The notes under the pieces were generated by a model. It saw only the letters and a list, made by a program, of their open reading frames with translations, made no database searches and was not told the DNA's origin. The translations under genes and the position numbers were made by a program. Shown piece by piece: positions 1 to 11,183 of a DNA stretch of 64,000 nt (within the stretch, counting starts at the first letter, position 1; each line of letters begins with the position of its first letter). Source of the stretch: Annona cherimola (taxonomy: Eukaryota > Streptophyta > Magnoliopsida > Magnoliales > Annonaceae); assembly GCA_030490835.1 (NCBI GenBank), contig CM059973.1, forward strand, positions 56,982,008 to 57,046,007, given 5' to 3'.

Positions 1-1685
1 AAGGGTCGGGATGTTACATAATGGTATCAGAGCCGACTCCCGACCTCCGACCGGTGGTGTCCAGTGAGGACGCTAGAGCCCCAAGGGGGGTGGATGTAGA
101 ATCCCACATCGGTTAGGATGAGGGGAGGAGCCTGAGCTATAAGTGGAGGCACTGGTTATCCTGTCGAGGCGCCTTTTGGGGAAGGACGGGCACGTGAACC
201 CAGAAGGACAAAACCATCCGGGCGAGGCCCAAAGTGAACAATACCGAGACAGTGAGGCCAGTGCGTGACATAATAGTATCAGAGCCGACTCCCGACCTCC
301 GGACGATGGTGTCCAGCGGGGACGCTGGAGCCCAAAGGGAGGGTGGATGTGGAATCCCACATCAGTTAGGACGAGGGGGGAGCCTAGGCTATAAGTGGAG
401 GCACTGGTTGTCCTGTCGAGGCGCCTTTCGGGGAAGGACGGGCACATGAATCCAGAAGGACAAAATCATGCGGGCAAGGCCCAAAGCGGACAATACCGAG
501 ACAGTGCACATCAGTTAGGACGAGGGGGAAAGCCTGGGCTATAAGTGGAGGCACTGGTTGTCTTGTCGAGGCGCCTTTTGGGGAAGGACGAGTACGTGAA
601 CCCAGAAGGACAAAACCGTGCGGGCGAGGCCCAAAGCAGACAATACCGAGACAGTGAGGCCAGTGCGTGACATAATGGTATCAGAGCCGACTCCCGACCT
701 CCAGCCGGTGGTGTCCAGCGGGGACGTTGGAGCCCCAAGGGGAGGTGGATGTGGAATCCCACATCGGTTAGGACGAAGGGGGAGCCTGGGCTATAAGTGG
801 AGGCACTGGTTGTCCTATCGAGGCGCCTTCTGGGGAAGGACGGGAGCGTGAACCCAGAAGAACAAAACCGTGCGGGAGAGGCCTAATGCAGAGAATACCT
901 GCGATAGTAAGGGTCGGGGCGTTACATAATGGTATCAAAGCTGACTCCCGACCTCCGGCCGATGGTGTCCAGCGAGGACGCTGGAACCCCAAGGGGTGGT
1001 GGATGTGGAATCCCACATCGGTTAGGACGAGGGGGGAGCCTGGGCTATAAGTGGAGGCACTGGTTGTCCTGTCAAGGCCCTTTTTGGAGAAGGACGGGCA
1101 CGTGAACCCAGAAGGATAAAATCGTGCGGGCGAGGCCCAACGTGGACAATACCGAGACAGTGAGTCCAGTGCGTTACATAATGGTATCAGAGCCGACTCC
1201 TGATGTCCTGCAGGTGTGTCCAGCAAGGGCGCTGGAGCCCCGAGGGGGGTGAATGTGATATCCCACATCGGTTAGGAATAGGGAGGGAGCCTGGGCTATA
1301 ATTGGAGGATGCTGGAGTTACACTGTCGAGGCGCCTTTTGGGGAAGGACGGGAGCGTGAACCCAGAAGGACAAAATCGTGCGGGCGAGGCCCAAACCAGA
1401 CAATACCTGCGACAGTAAGGGCCAGGGCGTTACATAATGGTATCAGAGCCGACTCCTGACCTCCGGCCGGTAGTGTCCAGTGGGGACGCTGGAGCCCCAA
1501 GGGGGTGGAAGTAGAATCCCACATCGGTTAGGATTAGGGGGGGAGCCTGGGCTATAAGTGGAGGCACTAGTTGTCCTGTCGAGGCGACTTTTGGGGAAGG
1601 ACAGGCACGTGAACCCAGAAGGACAAAATCGTGCGGGCGAGGCCCAAAGCGGAAAATACCGAGACAATGAGGCTAGTGCGTGACA
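1..1685 (+). mobile_element. Tandem array of a TRIM (terminal-repeat retrotransposon in miniature)
   Basis: A directly repeated LTR alternates with a tiny internal domain. LTR copies start with TGTGGAATCCCACATCGG or a close variant and end in TTACA or GTGACA: about 95-270, 348-672 (a fusion with an internal deletion near 506), 750-926, 1014-1178, 1254-1434 and 1510-1685. The tail of a further LTR ends at 18. Internal domains (about 19-94, 271-347, 673-749, 927-1013, 1179-1253, 1435-1509) begin 3 bases later with TGGTATCAGAGC or a variant, complementary to initiator Met tRNA, and end in a purine stretch like CCCCAAGGGGGGTGGA. There is no protein coding, as expected of a TRIM. Adjacent copies share LTRs, the pattern left by LTR-LTR recombination. 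The left end lies outside the window. The LTRs also resemble other plant TRIMs in CCCAAAGCGGACAATA just before the 3' end. Confidence 0.85.
22..33 (+). other. TRIM primer-binding site, first of six
   Basis: TGGTATCAGAGC follows the LTR end by 3 bases, matching the usual plant initiator-Met tRNA binding site. Equivalent sites, some with one change (TAGTATCAGAGC, TGGTATCAAAGC), begin near 274, 676, 930, 1182 and 1438. Confidence 0.8.
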
Positions 1686-2048
1686 AGGAGAATCCGAGAG
1701 AAAGAAAAGAAAATGACGAGACAGCAAGAAGAAAATGAAAAAATAGGAAGAAAAAAGGTAGCTAAAACAGGAAATCAGGAAGAGCTAGGAGCAAAAATGA
1801 GAACTGGATGGAGTTTCGGAGAATGAGAAATGAAGGAAGAATAGAAAGAAGAAGAAGAAGAGGAAGACGATCGCACGGGAAGCCAAGTGGCGCCGCGCTG
1901 GAGTTGACTTGCCCTAACCAAAGTCGACTTCACCCCATGCGGAGTCAACTTTGCCCCTTTCAAAATCGACTTGGATTTTGTAGAGTCGACTTCGGCGAAG
2001 TCAACTTGGGCTGACTAAAGTCGACTTGGCTCTCCAGACTTGGTTTTT
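1686..2048. other. Purine-rich spacer and GTCGACTT-rich remnant
   Basis: 1686-1875 is purine-rich on the plus strand (AGAAAGAAAAG, GAAGAAGAAG) with no gene. From about 1890 to 2035 the motif AAGTCGACTT or a one- or two-base variant recurs roughly every 20-25 bases. The same motif fills the copia LTR at 11.9-14.4 kb, so this is plausibly the remnant of the copia 3' LTR. The LTR's first 150 or so bases (starting TGTTGGAATC) are missing next to the polypurine tract, so the assignment is tentative. Confidence 0.4.
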
Positions 2049-2055
2049 TTAAAAA

Positions 2056-2067
2056 TGCTCCCCCTAT
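2056..2067 (-). other. Copia polypurine tract
   Basis: On the minus strand this reads ATAGGGGGAGCA, downstream of the RNase H coding end, where plus-strand DNA priming normally occurs beside the 3' LTR. The sequence that follows does not begin with the TGTTGG expected of this element's LTR. Confidence 0.6.
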
Positions 2068-2163
2068 CATGTTATGCTTTTAATCAAATTCAATCATACC
2101 CATATCATTCCTAATTTTATAAAATGACTCTTTTGCTAATCGTTTGGTAAAGATATTTGCAAT

Positions 2164-3769
2164 TTAGTCCTCAATTTTCATATATTCTAAACAAATATCA
2201 TGATTTCCAACATGTTCACGAATAAAATGGTGTCTCGCATCGATATGCTTAGTTCTAGAATGCAACATAGGATTTTTGGTCAAACATATTGCACTTGTAT
2301 TATCACATCTAATTGGGATATCATGATAATCAATATCATAATCTCTAAGTTGTTGTTTCATCCAAAGTAATTGGGCACAACAACTCCCGGTGGCTATATA
2401 TTCGGTTTCCGCGGTAGATAGAGCAACACTAGTCTGTTTTCTTGAAAACCATGAAACCAACATGTTTCCAAGAAATTGACATGTTCCACTAGTGCTTTTT
2501 CTATCTACTTTGTTACCGGAAAAAGCTGCATCCAAGTAGCCGATTAGATCAAAAGTTAACTCCTTTGGATACTATAGTCCTAAATTAGTAGTATTTATCA
2601 AGTATCTGAAAATTCTGTTCACAACTATTACATGTGATTCTTTGGGACATGATTGGAATCTAAAACACATGCAAACACTGAATAGAATATCAGGTCTAGA
2701 AGCAGTTAAGTATAACAAAGATCCTATCATGCTTCTATACAATTTTTGTTGATAGATTTACTCTTTTCATCCTTGTCGATCTTGATGGTTGAATTCATTG
2801 GTGTATTTTTGCCTTTGCTATTCTGCATTTCGAACTTCTTTAACATCTCCTTGACATAATTGGACTAATTTATGAAAATCCCTTCGGCTTGTTGCTTAAT
2901 TTGCAGTCCAAGGAAGAAGTTCAATTCTCCCATTATGCTCATTTCAAATTCACTCTGTATAATCTCAGAAAATTCTTGGTACAGAGTTTCATTAGTAGCA
3001 CAAATATTATATCATTTACATAAATTTGAACAATTAAAATATTTTTATTCTTATACTTGATGAACAATGTTGTATCAACCTTTCCTCTTTGAAATTCATG
3101 ATTAATCAGAAATTTGTTTAACATTTCATGCCAAGCTCGTGGAGCTTATTTTAGCCCGTATAGTGCTTTGGTTAATTTGAAAACATATTTTGATTGATCC
3201 TTTTCTTCAAATCCTGGAGGTTGTTCAACATAAACTTCTTCATTCAAGTAACCATTCAAAAATGTGCTTTTTACATCCATTTGAAACAGTTTAAAATCCA
3301 TATGAGAAGCAAATGCTAGTAAGATACGTATGGCTTCTAATCTAGCGACAGGAGTATATGATTCTTCAAAATCTATTCCCTCTTCTTGAGAATATCCTTT
3401 GGCTACTAATCTGGCTTTGTTTCTCACCACAAGTCCCCTTTCATCTAATTTGTTCTTAAATACCTATTTGGTACCAATAACCGTGCAATCTTTGGGTCTA
3501 GGAACTAGATGTCATGCATTGTTTTTTTAAAATTAATTTAGCTCTTCTTGCATTGCGGTGATCCAATTTTCATCACTAAGAGCTTGTTTAATGGTTGTTA
3601 GTTCAATTTTTGACACAAAAGCGAATTCTCTACAAACATTGTGTCTTGATCTTCTAGTTTTTACTCCATAGATCTTACGAATGACTTGTTCAATTGGATG
3701 GTCATTTTTGAATTTTAAATCAGTTGGAGGTTTATAAGAATTATTACCTTCACTTACCCTTTCCTCCAT
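2164..3769 (-). pseudogene. Copia reverse transcriptase-RNase H region (broken)
   Basis: Pieces in order from high to low coordinates. 3769-3533 holds the start of the RT domain (ending DENWITAMQEELN). 3430-3146 holds [34 protein letters not shown] and VEQPPGF, the RVT_2 core. 3124-2939 holds FQRGKVDTTLFIK and the catalytic box as YVNDIIF, where YVDD is expected, so one catalytic aspartate is lost. 2870-2540 is degenerate. 2535-2164 holds RNase H (DRKSTSGTCQFLG, LSTAETEYIA, NPMLHSRTKHIDARHHFIRE). At least three frame breaks separate these pieces. The family copies its RNA into DNA in cytoplasmic particles; this copy cannot. Confidence 0.92.
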
Positions 3770-3778
3770 GAAATTTTC

Positions 3779-5174
3779 TTATTTTGCCTCGGCTTCTCCT
3801 TGTTGCTCTTGTAGTTCCGTCTTTGGTTTCTTTGATGCCTCATCTGTATCACTTAATTCATCCTCCTTTCTCGGAGTTTGGTTAAATTCATCAAAAACAA
3901 CATATATTGATTCTTCTATTGTTTGATTTTTCTTGTTAAAGACTCTATATGCTTTGCTATTTGATGAATAACCAAGAAAAATTGTTTCATCACTTTTAGC
4001 ATCTAATTTTTCTAAATTGGTCTTTCCATTGTTTAGCACATGGCAATTACATTCAAAGGCGTGGACATATGATATGTTTGGTTTTCTACCTTTCCAAATT
4101 TCATATGGGGTCTTTTTCAAGATAGCTCTAATGGTAACTCGGTTTAATACATGACAAGTTGTACTTACAGCTTCACCCCCAAAATCTTTTGCACAATTTA
4201 CTCTCATTTAGCATAGTTCTAGTCATTTCTTGTAGTGTCCTGTTTTTACTTTCAACAACCTCATTTTGTTGGGGGGTTCTTGGTGCAAAAAATATATAGT
4301 GAATTCCTTTGTCATTGCAAAACTCTATAAATCGTTTATTTTCAAATTCATCACCATGATCACTTCTAATGGAAATAATTGTATTTTGTTTTTCATTTTG
4401 AACCAAATTTGAAAACGTGACAAACATAGAAAATGTTTCATCTTTGCTAGCTAAGAGTATTATCCATGTGAATCTTGAAAAATCATCAACAATTACAAAT
4501 ATATACTTTTTCCCACCAAAGGTTAAAATTTCTGATGACCCATAAAGATCTATATGCAACAATTCAAGTGGCCTAGTCGTTGAAATTTTCTTTTTGGTGG
4601 AAAATGGTATTTTGGGTTGCTTGGATAATTGACAAGCCTTACAAATCTTATTCTTGTCATATTTAAGCTTTCGTAACCCTTCTACTAGGCTCTTTTTCCA
4701 CGAGGTTTTAATATTTGACATATTGATGTGCTCGAGCCTCTTATGCCATATCCATAGATCCTTTTCTATGGCTATTAGACATTTTTCATCAAGTTTATCT
4801 AGGCCAATCAAATATACATTTTCATGTCTTTTTCTGCTAAAAACTATGTGATCATCATCAAATACATTGCATATAGAATATTCAAATATAACTTTATAAC
4901 CTTTATCACATAATTGACTAATACTCATTAAGTTGTGTTTGAGTCCTTCAACAAATAGTACATCCTCAATACATGCATTTGAAATTCCATAAACATTTCT
5001 TTTACTTTTGATTATACCTTTTTCATTGTTCTCAAAGGCAACCGTTCCTTCACTACACGGTTTGATCCTGTGGAACAATCCTTTTTCTCCCGTCATGTGT
5101 CTTGAGCAGCCACTATCCATAAACCATATATTATTGGTCTTTGCTCTAAGACAAACCTGCAAAAATAAAACCAA
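3779..5174 (-). pseudogene. Copia protease-integrase region (broken)
   Basis: The long frame at 5174-4173 begins at the end of the protease: IWFMDSGCSRHMTG contains the DSG active site. It continues with the GAG_pre-integrase zinc-binding region (WHKRLEH then CKACQLSKQ, an HHCC pattern) and the integrase core: LLHIDLYGSS has the first Asp, IRSDHGDEF the second, and TPQQNEVVESKNRT the Glu. A frameshift near 4200 leads into 4207-3779, the C-terminal integrase part with TPYEIWKGRKPNI and FLGYSSNSKAYRVFN. The D,D-35-E residues look retained, but the frame is not joined to gag or RT. Confidence 0.92.
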
Positions 5175-5199
5175 GTGGAGCTTATCTTTTTGGCACCCA

Positions 5200-6467
5200 T
5201 TTTATGGGTCCATTTAGGTTAGTTAACCATTGGAATTTACGTTGATCTACCCTTGAAGGCATAAATCCAATGCTCTTAGGTACCCAAACCAATTTTGCAC
5301 CAAGGTCATGTAATTTTCTCATTTTACATTGATATACCTTGTGCCCCATCTTATTGCAAAAATTACAAGCACCCGGAAGTCTTGGAGTGGGAAGCCATGT
5401 AGCAGTAGGGTCTCAAGTTGGTCTTTTGGTCCAAGCAACATGATTCATTTTTGGTTTAGCATGGATGGGTTTTGCTTGGTTTCTATAAGTTCTTGGAGCA
5501 TTTGACTTGCTACTTTCTCCCTTCTCAAATGTGGGATACCCAAGTCCTCTCTTGTTATTTTGGGCAGTCATATTCAAAAATATTTTGAAGCTTTCCCCTG
5601 GATTGGAGAACTTAGTAAGTGATTCATTTAATTATTCATTTTACTTTTAAAGTTTTTTCATCCCTCTTATCAAGGTATTTTTTTCGTTTGTCAAGTGATC
5701 AACTTTTTCGGCAAGTTTTCCATTCACAATAATTACTACATCACATTGTCTTTTCTTCATTGTGAACTTTTTTCCCAATTTCTTTATTTTCTCATATAAT
5801 AAATCATAGGTTTGTTGTAGTTCTTCCAATTCAGCATATTTGAGGCAATCATTTATACAAGAGAAAATAGAAATAGATTTTGGTTTAGAGGTTACATCTT
5901 TACTACTCGTGCAGTTTGTTGAAGTGGTTTGATCCTCCAAAATTTATGTTGCAGCAAAGCATAGGTTGAGATCTTCTTCCATTGTGGCCATGCAACAAAT
6001 CCTTGCACAATTTGCGGCCTCGTTTTCTTCATTTGAGGAGCTGCATGTTGTGGACGTCTCCTTGTTGACATACATGCCTCTTCCTTCAGCCTTTTGAAAT
6101 CTTCTGTTTTCGCCTCGATCTTTCTTTTCTCTTCGTTCCTTTGATTTTGTTTCTTCGGGCGTTGGGCATTAGGCTTTCATATGCCCCATACCCCCATACC
6201 GAAAATACTTTGTGGCTTTTTTCTTTTTCTCCCTTGAATTTCTTTCTTTGAGCTCTTGTAATTCCTTCCTTTCCTTACAAATTTTCTGAAATATTTTATA
6301 AGTAAGGCAATCTCCTCATCGTCGTTTTGAGAAGATGAGGTGGATTCGTCTGAAACTTGTGCGGCTTTTAAGGCAATAGCTCTTTTGCCTTTGTGTTGCT
6401 CCTCATTTCTCCTCTTGATTAATTCATGTGACATGAGTGAGCTTATGAGATCTTCTAGCCGTAGCGT
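5200..6467 (-). pseudogene. Copia gag, C-terminal half with CCHC knuckle (broken)
   Basis: 6467-6177 continues the gag interrupted at 10564: TLRLEDLISSLMSHELIKRR matches the usual gag helix that follows the KDL motif. Next comes a Ser/Glu-rich stretch (CSSSNEENEAANC near 6040). A Lys/Glu-rich, probably coiled-coil segment follows at 5940-5647 (ELEELQQTYDLLYEKIKKLG). The zinc knuckle CNFCNKMGHKVYQC, a CX2CX4HX4C box, lies near 5370-5325. Several in-frame stops and frame changes interrupt it. This nucleocapsid would package element RNA in a working copy. Confidence 0.85.
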
Positions 6468-6472
6468 GTTGA
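6468..6472. repeat. Target-site duplication GTTGA, left
   Basis: GTTGA directly precedes TGTGAAACCC and recurs at 10560-10564 directly after GGCGCCACA. Removing 6473-10564 restores the gag codons for DLNTLRLEDL across the junction, an independent check on the boundary. Confidence 0.9.
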
Positions 6473-9400
6473 TGTGAAACCCTAACCCATATAGGACCCA
6501 AATGTATGTATTCAACATGTATATGATGATTATTTGTGGGTTATGGAATTATGAAGGCATTATGTGATTTTTGCTAATTATGGCAATTAGGGTTGTGGGT
6601 TAGCATTAATGATGTGATCAATGATTTTGAGCTTAAATGAGACAATGAGTTTAGAATGAATTATTTGTGATTTAATTGTGCAAAAATATCATGAGAAATC
6701 ATTTTCCATTATTTAAAATGAATTATGGGAATTAATGTGGAAATTGACAAGTTTGATGGAAAATAATGAAAAATTCATAACTCAACGCCTATAAGGCGGA
6801 TTCCAGTGAACTTTGAAATGGAAATTGTTAATTTTGGGCTTGGTATTATGGAATGAAAAGATTATAAAAATTCTTGATGAAATGAGAATTATGAATTATT
6901 AAGCATATGTTCATTTCAACCGTTAACTTTAAACGGCTATATCGGGAGCTAGAAAACTCGGATTGAGTTGAAATTTGAAACGGTTGAATGGAATGGTGAG
7001 ATGCTTATTTTGGATGACTTGGATTAAGTATGATATGTTGGGAAACTGCCTGCATAGAAAAAGGTGGCTATGGTTGACTTATGCTCCAAGAGAGTACCAT
7101 ATCATTAATGAAAAGGTGCAAGATATGATGGCATGGAAATAAATGGATTATGAGGTGTCCATTGCAGGAATTTTTGAGGGAATTTATGCATTTAAATAAA
7201 ATGCATAATGCCATGAATTATCCATCCATTTAATGCATGAAATGATGAAGCTACATGAGGGTAGCCAAGGTGGCAAAGAGGGCACGTCCAAGGGCTGTTT
7301 TGGTGCTTCTTTTTTATTTTTGCATTTTTTTAAAAATGCCTAAATGTTGCAGGGATATAAGTACATGATATGTGCATTCAATAATGGAGATTCGCAGCAA
7401 TTAAAAAATGGAAAAAGGTATGTATATACTGCTGAAAACGTGGACAGCTTGTGGTGGAGAAAAATGTGATTTTTGGTGTTAAGTTGCTGCAATATTTGTT
7501 AAATATATTTGCATAAAATTAATGCATGAATTAAAGGGTAATTAGAGACATAAATTACCCACGTTTATACATGAAATAAAAATGAAAAATGGGATGCAAA
7601 AATCTGGACAGATTTGGGCGTGAATTGGCTATGCAGTTTACGGTCAAAGTGATGCAGATTTTATGGTTTTTGGTAAAAAGTAAAAATGCATTTTACTTGG
7701 CCCAAATTCACCCACCTCATCTGGTAGATAAGGGAGCATTGAATAGGGGAGGAATTGTAGCACAAGTGGGCCCCACTGCTGGAAAAATTCCAGCAACATG
7801 TATAAGTCCTTTGCACGTTAAGTTGAGATGAAATTTGGGAACATTTTCTAAGTGCTGAAAACGTCCAAGGGAACCAGCAGCAACTCACGAATTTTCCCAA
7901 GGAAATAGGGGAGAAAAGCAAGGGAAAAAGGAAGGAAATTTGAAGAAGAAATTACTTCAAGTTGCTAAGATTTGATTTGCTACAAATCCAAGTAAGTATG
8001 TGATGATTTTTGGGTTGTTTAACTTGAGTTCTTAAACTCAAAACTTGGAAATGAAAATTATGCTTAAAGAATCTGTAAAATGATGTTTTAACATGCCTTT
8101 GCATGAATATGGATTGGGTATTAAGTTTTAAGCATGAATTTTTAAGTTAAAGTTGATGGAAATGGAGTTATGCATGCATATGAAATGAAAAATCCAAGTT
8201 GTTAAACCCTAAATCTCCAAGATAAGTTGCTGTTTTGAGTTGATGTTTTTATTAAGCTATGAATCATGTATTCATGCTATAAATATGAGGGTTTATGCTT
8301 AAGTGATGAAATTTTAAAGTTATGGAATGCAAAGTGTCGATTTGGACCTAATTCCTATGTTTATATGCTTAATATGTTATGGAAATGAACTTGCATGTTT
8401 TATGTATGCTATGTAGGGTAAAATACCCTAGATTTAAGGTATGATGGATGCCCAAAAGATTTGGGAAAAATAAACCCTAGAACTGATTTTTATGAAATTT
8501 TGAAATAATGCATGTATGGAGTGGAAACGGGTCTCAAAACGTGTGGGTTACCCGCTGTTTTGGGAAATGGAAATGTATGAATGTTGAATATATGTTAAAC
8601 CCTAGAAAATTGGTTGACAAAAATGGATTTAATTGCTGGAAAATTCGGATTTTAGGGCTGCCCATAGTTATGTGTCAAAAGACACGTTAAACGGGTGGAA
8701 AACGGGTTCCAAACTTGCTGTTATGGGAACCTATGAAGAATGAATTTTAAACTCCATGAAAATACCTTAAGTAAAGTGGTATTAAAGGGTAATTAACCCG
8801 CTGAAAAATGGATTAAATTTCTGAGTTAGGAAAATTTATGAAATGCATTGTGTTTAAGTGCTAAACGAGCTTATGTGAAGGGATAACGGTAAACGGGTGA
8901 TGAATGACTTTTGAAAAATGATTTTATGCAAAAATGCATGAAAATGAGATGAATTCCATGTTTACGGATCTGTTTGAAATGATATGATATTAATCCAAAA
9001 TTTTGGACTTGATTTATGAAGCTAAGGCAATGCTATGTACGTAGAAGAAACACCCGTATGTGTGTTTTGAGAAAAATGGGAAAAAGGGAAAAGTAAGCTT
9101 AATGAAGCTATGAATGATGTATATGGAATTAATTTTATGATATTGAAAGAATACCCTAATTTTAGGGTTATACGTATATGCTATGTTGTATAATAGCCAA
9201 ATGTGTGTAAGTTATGATAATGGGTGCAAAATAAGCCATATATGTGTATAATAACTTATGAAGTCAAATGAATGATGGATGTATATGAAATGGGTTGGAA
9301 AACTGAGTTGAATGCAAGCAAAGAAAATATATGAATGTTATATCATTCTTATATGTATAGGCAAAGGCAAAGGGATAAGCGAAACGGGAAGCTAAGCAAG

Positions 9401-10559
9401 CAAGATTAGCAAGCAGCTTTCTAAATGATTTTGGTTTTCATTACAAGGTGTTTAAGGATGGTCATTCCTTGTTTTTATGAGTATTGAAATGTTTATTTCT
9501 GTTGAAATAAATGATTGCTTATGGTTTCGCAATTATGCTTGAAATGTGATGAAACATGAATTTATACAATGTTTCATTGAAATGGTATTTAAAATGGGAT
9601 GGTGCAAAGAATTCTCTACATGAGAATGACAAGTTCCATGTGTAAGGAGGAATATAATGCCGGGGTGACTAAAGGACATGCATGGAATGGAAATCAAGTA
9701 GGCTAGTCGAGGTAGTAAGTGGACAAGGAGTCCCCCTTGACGTTGCCAAGTCGGAAGGTCCAGCGCCAAGGATGGAAAGGACATGTCATGGTATAATGTT
9801 CCCTGTGCTAGCGTACCCTCACATGAAGGATAACGTCATTAATGGAAATGATGAATTTGCACACCCAATGTTTATGAAATATTTGCGAATGGTTTATGTG
9901 AATGGTTTTTCATGAATGATTTTCATGAAATGTTTATGAAAGGTTTATGAGAAGGTTTTTGCTTCACAGGTAGTTGATCACTTGATAAGTGTCTCTACTG
10001 AATGGAGAGAAATGTTTTTAAAGAATGTTGCTTTCAAAATGAATTTCCTGCAAAATATACAGCTTGCTTATTGAGTTTCGACTCACGTTTTCGTTTTCCA
10101 AACCCATAGACAGGTGAAAGGAAGGAGGCAAGGAGCACAGGTGGAGATTCAAGGATGAACGAATTTCCATGAGTACCTGTGTATGAACCTAAGGGTTGAA
10201 TGGTTACATGAATGTTAACAATTAAATTGTTATTTAATGTTGTATATGAATTATGTTATGTTTTATGCCTATGAATTGGCGAAAAATGTTTATGGGTAAT
10301 GCTAAGGCATGAAATATCATGATATAAATAAGTATGCAGGTTATGAGATGACATGTGTAATTCTCAAATGATATAATGGCCTAAAATGGCATTTGATGGA
10401 AATAGAATGTATAAATGATATAAAATCCTAAGGAGATGGGATTAACTGGATAAAAATCCAATAAGAACCCACCGCGTGATCAGGGCAACAATCCTGATTC
10501 ACATTTACCAATCGATAGATCCTGAGGTAAGGATGTGACGCTCGGGCTGGGGCGCCACA
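6473..10559 (+). mobile_element. 4,087-bp LTR-type insertion in copia gag, probable solo LTR (Ty3/gypsy or LARD)
   Basis: It begins TGTGAAACCC, ends GGCGCCACA, and is flanked by the 5-bp duplication GTTGA, all hallmarks of LTR-element integration. I see no gag, pol or primer-binding site inside, and no long direct repeat between its two ends, so a solo LTR is the simplest reading. About 4.1 kb is very long and recalls large chromovirus (Tekay/Del-type) LTRs or LARDs. A second copy of the family lies inverted at 57.36-60.42 kb: shared landmarks include the CATAACT...GCCTATAAGGCG block (6777-6797 against about 60113-60133) and TATGTATAGGCAAAGGCAAAG (near 9352 against about 57577-57597). Short reading frames at 7589-7831, 8508-8690 and 9682-9915 show no recognisable protein. 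Confidence 0.8.
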
Positions 10560-10564
10560 GTTGA
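10560..10564. repeat. Target-site duplication GTTGA, right
   Basis: Second copy of the 5-bp duplication flanking the 4.09-kb insertion; gag coding resumes immediately to the right. Confidence 0.9.
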
Positions 10565-11137
10565 GGTCCTTTTCTTCCTCAATAACCGTGATCTTAAGAG
10601 TCCAAGATTCAGGTAGCGCTCTTAAGATTTTCATTACCTGCTCAGATTCAGAAATAGCTTTTCCATGACCTTTCAAGGCGTAAGTAATTTTAGAAAATCT
10701 AGCAAACATTTCAGAAATATTTTCAGTTTCAAGCATTTTAAGGCTTTCTAACTCTCCAATCAAAAATTTCTTCTCGTCCCTTGGACTTAAGAATTTTCCT
10801 TATAGATAGAAGTAAGAGTATTCCGTATCTCTTTAGCGGTTTGGCATGAAGATACTCTATCGTATTCGGATGTCGTTAATGCACAAAAGAGGGAGTTCAT
10901 GACCTTTGCGTTGCTTTTAACGATTCTTACTTCCTCCTCGGACCATGTGGAGGCTCTTTCATCAATAGGCAACACAACACCATTTTGGATGGAAATCCAA
11001 GAATTAATATCTATAGCCATGATCAGTTCTTTCATTCTCAACTTTCAATAACCGAAGTTAGTCCCATCAAATAGAGACAGTCTTGTGAAAGATTGGCCCT
11101 CGGCAAATGCAGGAGTGAAAATTGGTTGGGATGCCAT
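10565..11137 (-). pseudogene. Copia gag, N-terminal half (broken)
   Basis: The probable start is the ATG at 11137 (MASQPIFTPAFAEGQSF), 35 bases after the primer-binding site. The frame reads SLFDGTNFGY, then a TGA where the family has Trp (YWKLRMKEL), then continues as MKELIMAIDINSWISIQNGV and the gag capsid region (YDRVSSCQTAKEI). A frameshift near 10790 separates this from 10763-10565 (LESLKMLETENISEMFARF, ILRALPESW, EEEKDLN). There the 4.09-kb insertion cuts the gene. Capsid-type gag of the UBN2 family. The nonsense change is one base. Confidence 0.9.
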
Positions 11138-11171
11138 ATCAAAGATCTCTTTAGTTTAAACTCAAAGACCT

Positions 11172-11183
11172 ACTCTGATACCA
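11172..11183 (-). other. Copia primer-binding site
   Basis: Minus strand TGGTATCAGAGT, one base from the initiator-Met complement TGGTATCAGAGC, located 2 bases inside the 5' LTR end. Confidence 0.85.

Noticed and set aside
1..1685. Possible CRISPR-like or satellite array
   Set aside because: Repeat units are long, with LTR ends, primer-binding sites and polypurine tracts, so they are retroelement units.
73..1727. Open frames of 60-166 codons on both strands over the TRIM array
   Set aside because: They repeat with the array unit, lie in several frames and on both strands, and encode only periodic Pro/Ser/Arg/Gly-rich sequence.
7589..9915. Small frames inside the 4-kb LTR-like insertion
   Set aside because: Isolated, without domains, and not conserved in the inverted copy at 57-60 kb.
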